NCBI RefSeq assembly: GCF_026262505.1
Contig: NW_026529166.1
Span: forward strand, 1-64,000
Source: Trichomonas vaginalis G3
Lineage: Eukaryota; Parabasalia; Trichomonadida; Trichomonadidae
Length of the DNA: 64,000 bases
Direction: 5' to 3'
This document shows, piece after piece, positions 50,263 to 59,829 of this stretch. The position numbers were made by a program, and so were the translations under genes. Positions within the stretch are counted from its first letter, which is position 1; each line of letters starts with the position of its first letter. The notes under the pieces are model-generated. The model saw nothing but the letters and a program-made list of their open reading frames with translations. It had not been told where the DNA came from and made no database searches.

Positions 50263-50817
50263 GTATTTTTTTATCTCATTTTTTTGATTTTGAAAAAAAT
50301 TTGGAGAGAAGAACTCTTCGTTTTTGAATTTTATCACGATGGTTTTAAAGTATATTAGACACATGTATTGGTATTACTATTTTTGTATATTTTGAGAGAA
50401 AATCCCTAAAAAGTGAGAAAATCTAAGACGGTTTGAGAAAATATATAAACTATTGAAAATTTGAATTAAACTTCTAATTTGGAAAAAAGAAATTTGGAAA
50501 GAAGAAAATTCAAAAATCGAGATTTAGACTCAGCATCAAATGGAGAACAAAATGTTTCTTCATATGAAGGAAAAAAATTTTCTTGTGAAGAAATAGAGCT
50601 TTTAAAATTTTATTGTATGTAATGAAATAAACAAATATTAAAATTATTTTTTGATAACAAGAAAATTCCCAATAGAAAATATTTGAGAGAAAGAAAAAAA
50701 GAAAATTGAAAAATATTACTCTCCTTTATATTTCATGAGATTTTAAATTTATTCTCATAAAATTGACAATTTTATACGTTTAGATGAAAATAAGTGATTT
50801 TGATTGAAATAGAAATT
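50263..50817. other. AT-rich flank left of Maverick C
   Basis: Same as 20353-20904; no gene supported. Confidence 0.5.
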
Positions 50818-51548
50818 AGTTAGTATACAAGTCTTGGGTACGGAGGCACTGCGTTCCACCTTACCCAATACTTGTGAATTTGACACTTTACAAAACCAGT
50901 AACGTATATTTTACAACACAAAACAATAACACTCAGTTAACCTTAAATATTTACAAAGCCGCCAACCACTTCACTAACGAGCTCACCAACATTTCGCTAA
51001 CGACTTCACTAATGAAAAAATAAACGTTCTCACTAACGTTCCCACTAATGTTCTCATTTACAAAAGTATTGCAGCGCTTCCCATTGCTGTGCTTCACACA
51101 ATAGTTCATATTCTTCAGTATCGCTGCTGTCACTCCAATCGTCAGAGTCAAAGTCACTGTCAAAATAAATGTTAGTAAGTTTTGACAAAGCTAATGAAAC
51201 ACGCTTACCGTTTGTATCTATTGCTTTTATATATCTCCCATTATGTTTGTTGTCATAAATGCTTAAACTAACTTTACCCTTTCTCCCTCGTATCTGATAG
51301 AATGTATTTTCACGAGGAACGAAGAACAAGTTCTTGAACTCATGACCGTTGTAGTTTGTTATCTCAATAGTTTTCGTCATTTATATAAAAATAAAATAAA
51401 AAATAAACTTAAAAATTAATGATATCACCACCCTCACACGTATGAAAACATAGCGCAAAAATAAATTTAGGTGAAGTGGTGATATCTCACCTCTTTTTTC
51501 ACCTCTTTTTTCACCCGTTGAATTCATTACTTTATAACTCTCTTCCTT
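50818..51548. repeat. Left terminal inverted repeat of Maverick C
   Basis: Same as 20905-21635. Its right partner is absent because the element is cut off. The box module lies at 51469-51516 and the iteron array at about 50961-51053. Confidence 0.9.
51054..51380 (-). CDS. TIR-encoded small protein with acidic tail (copy C)
   Basis: Identical to the proteins at 21141 and 41289. Confidence 0.65.
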   Translation of the reverse strand: MTKTIEITNYNGHEFKNLFFVPRENTFYQIRGRKGKVSLSIYDNKHNGRYIKAIDTNGKRVSLALSKLTNIYFDSDFDSDDWSDSSDTEEYELLCEAQQWEALQYFCK

Positions 51549-51768
51549 TCTCCAACTCTTCTAACTTCTTCTTAAGTTCAGCAATGTTGTCCTCATGAAG
51601 TTTAATCTTTCTCAAAATTCCTTCTTTATCTAATGGTTGCTTTATCTTTCTAAACTGAACTCTACCATCCTTCATAGTATGAATGTAAAAACCTTCTGGA
51701 ATAGTTCCTGATTTAATGTATTCTACCAAAAACTTTTGTTTCATTGCTTCAGTGACTTTAGTCGTCAT
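51532..51768 (-). CDS. Small KDG-motif protein with coiled-coil end (copy C)
   Basis: A 78-residue version of the protein at 21619-21852, with one more Lys in the terminal helix. ATG at 51768. Confidence 0.65.
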   Translation of the reverse strand: MTTKVTEAMKQKFLVEYIKSGTIPEGFYIHTMKDGRVQFRKIKQPLDKEGILRKIKLHEDNIAELKKKLEELEKGREL

Positions 51769-51816
51769 TTCAATCAAATAAAAATTTTAATATTAAATAA
51801 AAATAACGTTATTTTT

Positions 51817-52275
51817 TCAGTAAGGAAACGCAGGAGTTTTACGATTTATTTGAGGCGTGGGTTCTGGTTTAAATGTTGGAGTCGGTTTAGGAGTTGACTT
51901 TTGAACAGGAGTTTGTACTTCCATAGGTTCAGGAGTTATTGAAGGTTTTGCTTGTGAAGGCGTTGGTTTTGGCGAATGTGTTGGAGTTTGTTTAACTTCA
52001 GCTACTTCAGTATTATTTACAACATTTGCTTTATTTCTTTTCAACATCATAACTGCTCCTGCTGTAGCTAGCAAACCTAGTGGGAGACCATATCTTATAT
52101 AAGGACTTGACCAAATGCTATTTTTGACAGGAGCTGGTGGAACACCTAACCTTGGTGAAACTGCTCTTTGCCATTGTGCAGCTCGTAAGAAATATTCAAT
52201 AGGTGCTCCATAATCGTTTGGTAAAGTTTGTTTCATAGATGGTGAAGGTTCGCGAGAGCTTGATGAAGAACTCAT
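51817..52275 (-). CDS. Single-span membrane protein with Pro/Thr-rich tail (copy C)
   Basis: Second copy of 21901-22359; one membrane span and a Pro/Thr/Lys repeat tail, next to the intact capsid gene. Confidence 0.6.
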   Translation of the reverse strand: MSSSSSSREPSPSMKQTLPNDYGAPIEYFLRAAQWQRAVSPRLGVPPAPVKNSIWSSPYIRYGLPLGLLATAGAVMMLKRNKANVVNNTEVAEVKQTPTHSPKPTPSQAKPSITPEPMEVQTPVQKSTPKPTPTFKPEPTPQINRKTPAFPY

Positions 52276-52305
52276 TTATAAGCTTTAAAAATAAACGTTC
52301 ATCCT

Positions 52306-53880
52306 TTATTCCTCACTGTCGTCCGTGGCTAAGTTATAGTCATCTAATCTTATTATGGGGATGCCATTAGCACGCACCTGAATGGCAAAGCAACAATCCC
52401 TCATAAATCCAATAAGTGGCTTTGGTACGTTTTCAGTTGCTAGTTCAATAGGTCCTTTAACAGACAATTTGTATGTTATTGGAGCAGTAGATGTTTGACC
52501 TTGTTGGAAGCAAAAGTCCACTTCTGTTGGAAAACCACATAAGAAATGTGTGTTGTCATAGCTATCCCATTTATGTTCCACACTACCATCATCCACCAAT
52601 GACCTCATAACATCTTCATTAAATCCTATCATATCATTGTTTGTATTGCAAGCGTTCGCAACCATTTCATAAAATACAGGTCCATATGATTTTTCAGGTT
52701 CTGCAGGCATATTTCCATAAGCTCCCATGGAAAGCTGAAGATATTTAAACTTAGGGTTCTCAAAATTAACATAATAGTTGTCTTTCTTTCTAAATAGTGC
52801 CCAAATACTTTTAACATTAATAGGCGTATAAGCTGCTGTAAATGTTGCACTTGAACTATCTGTATTCTTTGAGAATGAACCATCCATAGGAATCCAATCC
52901 ATAACTTTAACAGGAAAACATAAAGCCTCGTTTGTATAATGTTCTACAAGTTCTGTATAAATGTTAGGGTCTAAAGAGAATGACTTTGGATGAATGAAAC
53001 ATTCATTAAAATCCATCTTTGTTCGAAATAGTTGCTGGGTTACAGTTGTAATAGTAACTGTTCCACTAGCTTCTACTGCCTTCGTTATCATAGTGAATGG
53101 TTCATTCCATGGAACAAATTTATTTGTCGGTGGATTTGAATCTGAAGCAAATGCAACTTTAAGAGTTGGATTGAAAGCAATGATATCATTTACAGATATA
53201 GATGTGCATTGTAAGGCGTCGCTACTGAACTTTACTTTAAGCTGAATGTTTCCTGCAAAAGCTGGAATAAATCTTATAGCTTCTAATGGTAAAAACTTTC
53301 TAACAGGAATTCTTAAACGAAGCTTAAAATCAAATGATTTTCCTGCTGTAATTGGACCACTAACAATTTGTCCTGTTCTGCATGTTCCCGAATGACTCCA
53401 TACATCTTCATGTCGAGTCTTTGAGAAAACATCTACTTTCTTTATTTGTTCGGTAGTTTGTGAGTTTGAAGTTATATATGCTTCTTCTCTTGCGTTGTCT
53501 TGAGAATATACGATACGACCATTTGCAAGGATTTGATATCCAGCAACTGCATAGAAAGCGTCATCGAAACCAATCCAAAATCCTGGTGGGTTTGTTTTAT
53601 TGGAACCTGAACCAATTTCTTTATCTACAATAAATTGACCTTCCATTTTATACGTAATGAATGTATTGTAAAGGTCCAACATATTTTCACCAGGAGGTGA
53701 GAGATTGAATGTTACCCATGTGTTATCTTTAGCAGTTCCAGGTTGTGATGGAATCTTTGCGTCAGAATATTTTCTATTAGTGTCACCAATTTGAACTGCA
53801 TTGTCTATGATATCGAAATATGAGCGAATCTGATGAATATGCTCTGCTGGAGTAAATTCGTTTAACTGTTCGTTCTGCAT
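52306..53880 (-). CDS. MCP: Probable major capsid protein, double jelly-roll type (intact, copy C)
   Basis: This 524-residue protein is the best candidate for the capsid shell. It is long, beta-rich, without enzyme motifs or membrane span, with many Pro/Gly turns (NLSPPGENMLDLYNTF, GFWIGFDDAFYAV, PVRKFLPLEAIRFIP). The second half again shows alternating strands (VDFCFQQGQTSTAPITYKL) and it ends acidic (DDYNLATDDSEE). Size and composition suit the double jelly-roll proteins predicted in Polintons, usually about 500-650 residues. It has a 27-base leader with a TATCCGAA motif shared only with the other capsid-type gene. The assignment is by elimination and fold impression, not by a signature motif. 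Confidence 0.6.
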   Translation of the reverse strand: MQNEQLNEFTPAEHIHQIRSYFDIIDNAVQIGDTNRKYSDAKIPSQPGTAKDNTWVTFNLSPPGENMLDLYNTFITYKMEGQFIVDKEIGSGSNKTNPPGFWIGFDDAFYAVAGYQILANGRIVYSQDNAREEAYITSNSQTTEQIKKVDVFSKTRHEDVWSHSGTCRTGQIVSGPITAGKSFDFKLRLRIPVRKFLPLEAIRFIPAFAGNIQLKVKFSSDALQCTSISVNDIIAFNPTLKVAFASDSNPPTNKFVPWNEPFTMITKAVEASGTVTITTVTQQLFRTKMDFNECFIHPKSFSLDPNIYTELVEHYTNEALCFPVKVMDWIPMDGSFSKNTDSSSATFTAAYTPINVKSIWALFRKKDNYYVNFENPKFKYLQLSMGAYGNMPAEPEKSYGPVFYEMVANACNTNNDMIGFNEDVMRSLVDDGSVEHKWDSYDNTHFLCGFPTEVDFCFQQGQTSTAPITYKLSVKGPIELATENVPKPLIGFMRDCCFAIQVRANGIPIIRLDDYNLATDDSEE

Positions 53881-53907
53881 GTATTTACTTCGGATAAAAA
53901 TATCTAT
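53881..53907 (-). promoter_or_regulatory. Capsid-class promoter before MCP (copy C)
   Basis: Same as 23963-23989. Confidence 0.55.
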
Positions 53908-54342
53908 TTACTTCATTATTCTCACTCTTCTTCTTGGCATTCGTGGTGGAAGTTGTTTCTTGACATTTTCAATGAACTGTACATTCTCTTTTGTCTCAAC
54001 TTCTTTCACTGGCGGGTCAGGGTTCTTTGACTCGGTTTGTTTTTCAATGAAATTCACGAACTTTGCAATAAGCTCTTGGTTCGTTATTGAAAGTACATCT
54101 GGCTTCTTTTCTTCTGGTTCTATTGACTTTTCAGTTTGAATAGAAGGCTTAACATGGGCTTCGTGGACTTCACCCTTGCCATACACCTTAATGTTGTCGC
54201 TTTCTGCATTCGCTAATGGAACCTTTCTTTTTCTTACGTATATTTTACCATCTTTACTCTGACTTACATAATAGAAAGGATGTTGTATTCCTCTTGCGTC
54301 ATTTAATATAATAGACTCTCGCTCTGATTTTGACAAGCTCAT
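53908..54342 (-). CDS. KDG-motif protein with Arg-rich C-terminus (copy C)
   Basis: Second copy of 23990-24424. Confidence 0.6.
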   Translation of the reverse strand: MSLSKSERESIILNDARGIQHPFYYVSQSKDGKIYVRKRKVPLANAESDNIKVYGKGEVHEAHVKPSIQTEKSIEPEEKKPDVLSITNQELIAKFVNFIEKQTESKNPDPPVKEVETKENVQFIENVKKQLPPRMPRRRVRIMK

Positions 54343-54387
54343 TTTACATCGGTTAAAGTTTTAATTTTGTTTTTTATCTGCAATCAA

Positions 54388-54627
54388 ATGACTCAGACAA
54401 GCCCTACGGACAAGACCCAAGGTGTCATAGATGTTGAAGCATTGAAGAAAGAAATTCGTGAGCAAATTTTATCCGAACTGAAGGAACAAAAACAAGAACA
54501 AAAGCCAGAGAGACCAAAGAGAAAACTTAGTGAAAAACAACTTGCTGCATTAGCTGCTGGAAGACAAAAGAACCCACGTTTGCTGGCAAAGAAAGCTAGA
54601 GAAGAAGCTGAAGCAAAGAAAGAGTAA
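54388..54627 (+). CDS. Small charged helical protein (copy C)
   Basis: Second copy of 24470-24709, ATG at 54388. Confidence 0.6.
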   Translation: MTQTSPTDKTQGVIDVEALKKEIREQILSELKEQKQEQKPERPKRKLSEKQLAALAAGRQKNPRLLAKKAREEAEAKKE

Positions 54628-54651
54628 ATGGTTTATTTTTATCCGAACTAA
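54628..54651 (+). promoter_or_regulatory. Capsid-class promoter before the 285-residue gene (copy C)
   Basis: Same as 24710-24733. Confidence 0.6.
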
Positions 54652-55509
54652 ATGTATAGACAAATACCTTTATCTGTTGCGTTCAGTAGTGAAAACCCTG
54701 ACGTCAAAATAAAGGGGAACAGAGTAACGTTTAAGTTTCCAACAGACTGGATTGTGAACATAAATGAAGAGAAGTACATTGGCATAACATCTATGTATAT
54801 AACACGTGCTTTCAGAAAGGTTGACTTTATACTTCAAGTCGAGATAGAAAATGACGAACAGTCTTTAAGCGCCCAAAACATTCACATATACAAATACTTT
54901 AAAGACGATACAACATTGTTGCAATGTATGATTTCATTTAATGAGATGTTCGAGAAAAAGTTCAACATTGAAGTACAAACTTTACAGCCTTTACGTGAGT
55001 TTCTTGCACAACTGAAAGAAGAAGGTAGTCAGCCACAACTTATAGACTTTCATTATGAATTTAATGAAAATGAAGATGGAACTCATGACTGTCAATTCAT
55101 TGTATTCTCACCATTCAATGAAGTCGCTAAAGAGAAAAAAAATCCATTACGTATAAGATTTCAAATCTCCGAACCAAGTGATGATTTTAAGAATGTTTTC
55201 AATTATGATGCAATGCTTCCGAGGAAAAATGAATTTTCAAAGATTGTAACACCTGGCATTTGGGATAGAAAGCAAGCTATATTATATTCAAACTTAAGTA
55301 AAGGAGTTGAAAATGAGTTCATTGGTCATACAAGAACTTCACCACTTCCTAACCCTAAATACTATAAATTAACTGGCTTCAATCGTGAGTTTTGGATAGA
55401 CATGTTCTCCACTCATGACCATAAATGTCCAGTGTTCTTGCCTCCAGACCATAAGGACTGTCTCTACATTGAAGCACAACTCTTAAACTCTACCATCGCA
55501 GTATTGTAA
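54652..55509 (+). CDS. Beta-rich virion-type protein, 285 residues (intact, copy C)
   Basis: The protein starts MYRQIPLSVAFSSENPDVKI and is largely beta-type, with an acidic centre (DDTTLLQ, YEFNENEDGTHDCQF) and a C-terminal His/Cys-rich stretch (THDHKCPVFLPPDHKDC). It shares its leader motif with the major capsid gene, which suggests expression at the same time. Along with the 258- and 293-residue proteins it is one of three similar-sized beta-rich proteins, any of which could be the penton or a spike. No family recognised with confidence. Confidence 0.5.
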   Translation: MYRQIPLSVAFSSENPDVKIKGNRVTFKFPTDWIVNINEEKYIGITSMYITRAFRKVDFILQVEIENDEQSLSAQNIHIYKYFKDDTTLLQCMISFNEMFEKKFNIEVQTLQPLREFLAQLKEEGSQPQLIDFHYEFNENEDGTHDCQFIVFSPFNEVAKEKKNPLRIRFQISEPSDDFKNVFNYDAMLPRKNEFSKIVTPGIWDRKQAILYSNLSKGVENEFIGHTRTSPLPNPKYYKLTGFNREFWIDMFSTHDHKCPVFLPPDHKDCLYIEAQLLNSTIAVL

Positions 55510-55535
55510 AATCTACGCTAGCTTTATTTTTATCA

Positions 55536-55574
55536 CGAATGACCTCATTCATGACCTCATTCATGACCTCATTG
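55536..55574. repeat. Three 12-bp tandem repeats ATGACCTCATTC (copy C)
   Basis: Second copy of 25617-25655, between convergent gene ends. Confidence 0.85.
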
Positions 55575-55593
55575 CTGACAAAAATAAATGACC

Positions 55594-58500
55594 TCAGAAC
55601 TTCAACTTACGAATAAAGCTTGTTTTAGTCGTTATTGAAAAGTTGAACTTTTCAGCAAAGCAAGGTTGACATGACTTACATAAGTCGAATGCAATCTCTT
55701 GACCATCATGAAGTGCTTTGTAAAGTTTCATTAAACTGAACTCAGAGTCTTTGTCATATGTTCCAACAGGTATGTGAATGTTCTTATCTTCATTGTAATA
55801 GCATTGTATAGCTTCAGGAAACATTTCATTAGCGGTTAAAGCAATAACATCTTGCTTCACGCCTTTCATTCTGCAGTGAAATGCAACTTCATTTAAATCA
55901 TTCGTGAGTAAGTCTATGTAAGTCTTCTTTCCACAGAAAATACTTTTATAAGCTAAACTTTGTTTTCCAGGTGTTATTTCTGCAAAGTCGCTATGAAATT
56001 GACCAAGGTTCTTTCCTATAAGTTCGCGACCATATCTCTTCTTAAACTCTGCTGCAAGCTTTGGGATGTCTTCATTGAAAATATGCATGCTATCACAGTC
56101 CTGGTAAAATATTTGAAGACCCATGTCCTCTGCAGTACAGAATACTTCATTCATAATACGTTTTGACATAGACAGAATATTAACACCAAGTGGACAGAAG
56201 TTAAAGTGTCTGCAAATGCTTTTCGTTAGCTTGAAAATAGTTTTATCTGAACCATCCAAACCTTCGAACTTCACTATATGGTTGTAATTTCTTATAGCAT
56301 ATCTTATAGCATCTTTGTCATTTACTATGGTTATTTTTGACTCAATAGGAGATAGAATAGTTTTGCCATAAATGCTGTTCAGAATGAGTTTTATAATTTC
56401 TTGTAAGGGGTTTCCTTCTTTCTTATACTTTAACCTTAACTCAAACAACTTCTTTACTTCATCTCTTATTCTCATATCTCTGTTTCCATCGTAATAGTAT
56501 CCTTGCAACACTTCACATTTGACACCTTGATATTTTATGAGGTCTTGTAATGTTATATGGTCAACATACATGAGACAGCAAGTGTTTGAACTTCTTGGAA
56601 CGTTAAGTTCTGGATTTAGTTCAGGGTCGCAAACTATTAAATGAAAGTGTCTGGGTATACCAATCTCTGTTATCTTAATGAGAACAAAGAAGCCAGACAT
56701 AAACTTTTCACCAATGGGTTCCTTTTGGTCATCATCGAATAAATGTCTCATGAGATACTCTGTGCTTAGCATCTCATCCTTCAATACTTTTGGAATTCCT
56801 TCTAAAGTATACAATCTTGCTATAGCTGAAGGATATAATGAAACAGTGTCGAAGTCAGCAATGAGTTTCTTTTTGCTCTTTTGTTTCATGTTATCTGACA
56901 ACATACATCTTCCACCTTGAATGCATCTCGAAATAAATTCTCTTGGTTTATTTGAGAGGTCATAAAGATTTCCATTCGGGAAGTATACTCTGTTCTCAAA
57001 CAATTTGTTAGCAATAGAACAAATACTAACGTAGTCATAAACGTTTAAATCAAACTCTTTCAATAAGTCATTGCGGAACTTTACAAAACCTTCTCTTAAA
57101 ATTCTTACATCTTGTTTGCAGTAAAACGTGCTATATTTTTCTAAGTCGAAGTGGTTTTCATCTATTCTGCAACCTTTGATGGAATCTATGTTCTTCATAA
57201 ATGTATCTGCATCATGGATAAACTTACATGCTTCAGAAATGACACCAGTTCTGTTGTCATTTGCTAACAAAACACTGCTGTAGTAGTTATATGGAAATAC
57301 TTCTTTCGGGCCAGTTTGTAAGTTAAACATAGCAGGAAATAGTTTAAGCTTCTTATTTATAACACTGTAAGAGTCTTTTATAATAATTGCCCGTCCTTTA
57401 TATAAACCAGTTATTTGCATTGTTCGTGAACCTTTAATGATGGGAGTTCCTTTCACTTCTGTCATGTGTCTTAAGATGAAGTTTATGTCATAACTGAGGT
57501 TGTGAAAATATATTAAACTCTTGTCAGGGAGTCGTTCCAAAAATTCTGTTGCACAGTTCTGACCCCATATGCTTTCACTCACTGAACCATCTTCACTGTC
57601 GTAACATATGTTAAAAGCTTTATGAAAGCCATCAGTACTGCACTCAAAGTCAGCAAAGAAAACGTGCTCAGGAATGAACTTACATTTAGCTTTATTTACT
57701 TCTTTTGACTCTGCTTTCTTCTTCAGTTGTACACAATACTTTGGAGCATATGTCAAATCTTTAAATGGTGCAAGGTTCTGTTTATATAAGTCAGTAGTAT
57801 ATGTGAAAAGTTCTCCATAAGAAATAGGTTCAAAATATTTGCACTCCCACAATGTTTTCATAACATCCCATAACGGTGTTGTTCTATCATAACGAACTAC
57901 ATATTTATCTTCTCTCTTTGTATAAATCTTCATCTGTTTCTCAATGTTCATTCCACCACAAGCTTTGAGAATTTCTTTATAGTTTCGAATGAAGTATGTT
58001 GTCATTGGTAATCTTTCATTTAGCATGTAGTGGTCTTCAACAAGAAGTAAGTCAATAGTTCTAACAGTTTCGCATTCTTTTGGTATATATCTCTTTATTT
58101 CATTATGTCTTGACTCATTGAAATAACCAATGGTAACATTAAATGATATACCTGTTGCGTCAGAAATTTCTTGTACTTTACTTTGAGGAAAGTCTCTAAC
58201 ACGAATGACTTCTCTCATGTGGTCAATAGTTTCTTCATTTACTCCAGCCTGAATGCAAGCATAAACGAAACAATTGTCCTCTGTCATAAGTGTTGCAGTT
58301 CTTTTGTTCAATTCATTGAAGATTTGGTAGCGCTCAAGATTTATAGGTAATGTGCAAAGATACTTCCAGAACTGACCGCTTCTCTTCTTATAAAACTTCT
58401 TTTCACCATTATCTTTCCAAAAGCTTTCTATAAGTGCTGGGTTTCCTGTTTGCTTAAGAGCTTCCAAAATGGCTTTCTGGTCATTTGTCAGTGTGCTTTC

Positions 58501-59442
58501 ATCTCTATATGGTCTCTTTTTTGGTTTGCCTTTCTTTACATCTGACATCGTTAAGCCTTCATATTCTGTTAAATCATACATCTTTATTTCAGTAAGATTC
58601 TTTATGTTTGTCAAGAAGAAGTCATAGTGCATTTCAACAATACCTGCAGCATTTGCTTCTATCTCTGATATAAAGTTCTCCTTCAAGAGCTGATGTAGTA
58701 ATGTTTCCAATATTATTGAGGTTTAACGTAGAACATTCATACTTTCCACCAAGTTTATAACATACCATCCATCTTTGTTGTGAGTTTATTTTAATTTTCT
58801 CTAAGAGTCTCATGAAAACCTTACCGAAATGTTTGTGTAAGTAGTCTCTGTTTGGTTCATCTAAAGCTTCGATGTTAAAGTCAATGAGTCTATTGCCTGA
58901 CTTCACATTTCTCTTCCTATTCTCTTCATCTTTCTTTAACCATCTCTCACCTTCTTTTGGTTTGTCGTCAATGGAACGAATGACATCGTTAGCTTTGCGA
59001 ACTTGTTCTATAGCACTTTTAAACATCTCTCTTCTCTGTTGTTTCAGTGTGTCGTCTCTTCTTCTTGTTTCACCAACGTTCGCATTTGTTATGTCAAACA
59101 TCTCTTGACGAACATCATGAGAAAGAGCTTTACGAGTATGACCAACGTTCGCATTTGTTATGTCAAACATTTCTCTTCTTACTTCATGAGGTACTGAACG
59201 TCTATGATATAAGTCAATAGCAATGTCATTTAAAGGAAATGCTCTTGCATGGACTTCGTCCTCGCGCGTTGCGGCTTTATGAACTCATGAATTCTATCAT
59301 AACTTATTGCACCATTATAGTCATTGAGGATGTCAGCGAGTGCTTTTTTGTTTGTTGCGTAATGTTTTGCAACATCTATATTAGCTTCTGCAAGAAGTTG
59401 TTTTATTTCCGAGTGTTCTAACTTAGACAACTTCCGATACAT
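55594..59442 (-). pseudogene. POLB: Protein-primed family B DNA polymerase gene, about two breaks (copy C)
   Basis: A 1038-codon intact stretch (55594-58710) holds the enzyme: ExoI ADFEC (Asp354/Glu356 of this stretch), ExoII YFHNLSYDIN (404-408), ExoIII YCKQD (530-534), motif A DTVSLYPS (621-628), motif B KLILNSIYG (774-782), motif C YQDCDS (869-874) and KxY at 929-931. That set marks a phi29-like, protein-primed polymerase. Before it, residues 142-230 carry DNCFVYACIQAG and LLVEDHYML, an OTU-like Cys/His pattern. The N-terminal region beyond is broken by about two breaks. The enzyme would copy the linear element from its TIR ends, with the N-terminal extension the likely place for a priming domain (inference). 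Confidence 0.92.
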
Positions 59443-59531
59443 CTTTAGTAGGAAAAAAAAATATTTTTTGAAAAAATTAGATTAGATTTTTTTTAAGTTA
59501 TTTTTCAAAATAATTTAATATTTTTATTTTA

Positions 59532-59829
59532 ATGAAACACATGCAAGATTGCAAGTTCTTTTCATACAATGCTCTCGCTACTGCCATCAAGAATGAGTTC
59601 AATGGTGCTTCAAACGTTAATGTTATCTTTAACAAGAAGTTTGTGAAAGAATCTAAGTTTGGTCAGTATGTCAGACCATTAGCTATTGTCATTGACCGCA
59701 AACGTTATACTTCACAAGAGTTAGCAGTAGTTTTGAAACAAAAGAGTATCTTCGTGAATGTCAAAGATACTCATTATACTGTTATAAAGAACTCTAACAT
59801 TGACTTCTTCAGTATTGCTATGAATCTTT
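59532..59829 (+). pseudogene. Unknown 157-residue gene, cut off at the unit junction (copy C)
   Basis: It has the same start as 29611, but Maverick sequence ends at 59829 and unrelated sequence follows. Confidence 0.8.

Larger units (their letters stand above)
29909..59829. repeat. Second copy of the 29.9 kb direct tandem unit
   Basis: It matches 1-29908 throughout, with a net length difference of about 13 bases. Homology stops at 59829, within the 157-residue gene, at the base that corresponds to 29908. The next base of the unit would be the one that opens the window. Confidence 0.95.
50818..59829. mobile_element. Maverick/Polinton copy C, left part only
   Basis: It begins at the tip AGTTAGTATAC and carries the left TIR, capsid cluster and polymerase, then ends abruptly inside the 157-residue gene at 59829. 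About two breaks fall in the polymerase region; the capsid and beta-rich genes are intact here. It is almost identical to the left half of B, so it is young. Confidence 0.93.

Noticed and set aside
50062-50364. 100-codon minus-strand frame at the right end of the candidate transposon
   Set aside because: Open in only one of two nearly identical copies and mostly low-complexity.
1-59829. Two independent Maverick insertions as an explanation for A and C
   Set aside because: The 9.0 kb spacer is duplicated with them at near identity, so a unit duplication (or artefact) is needed.
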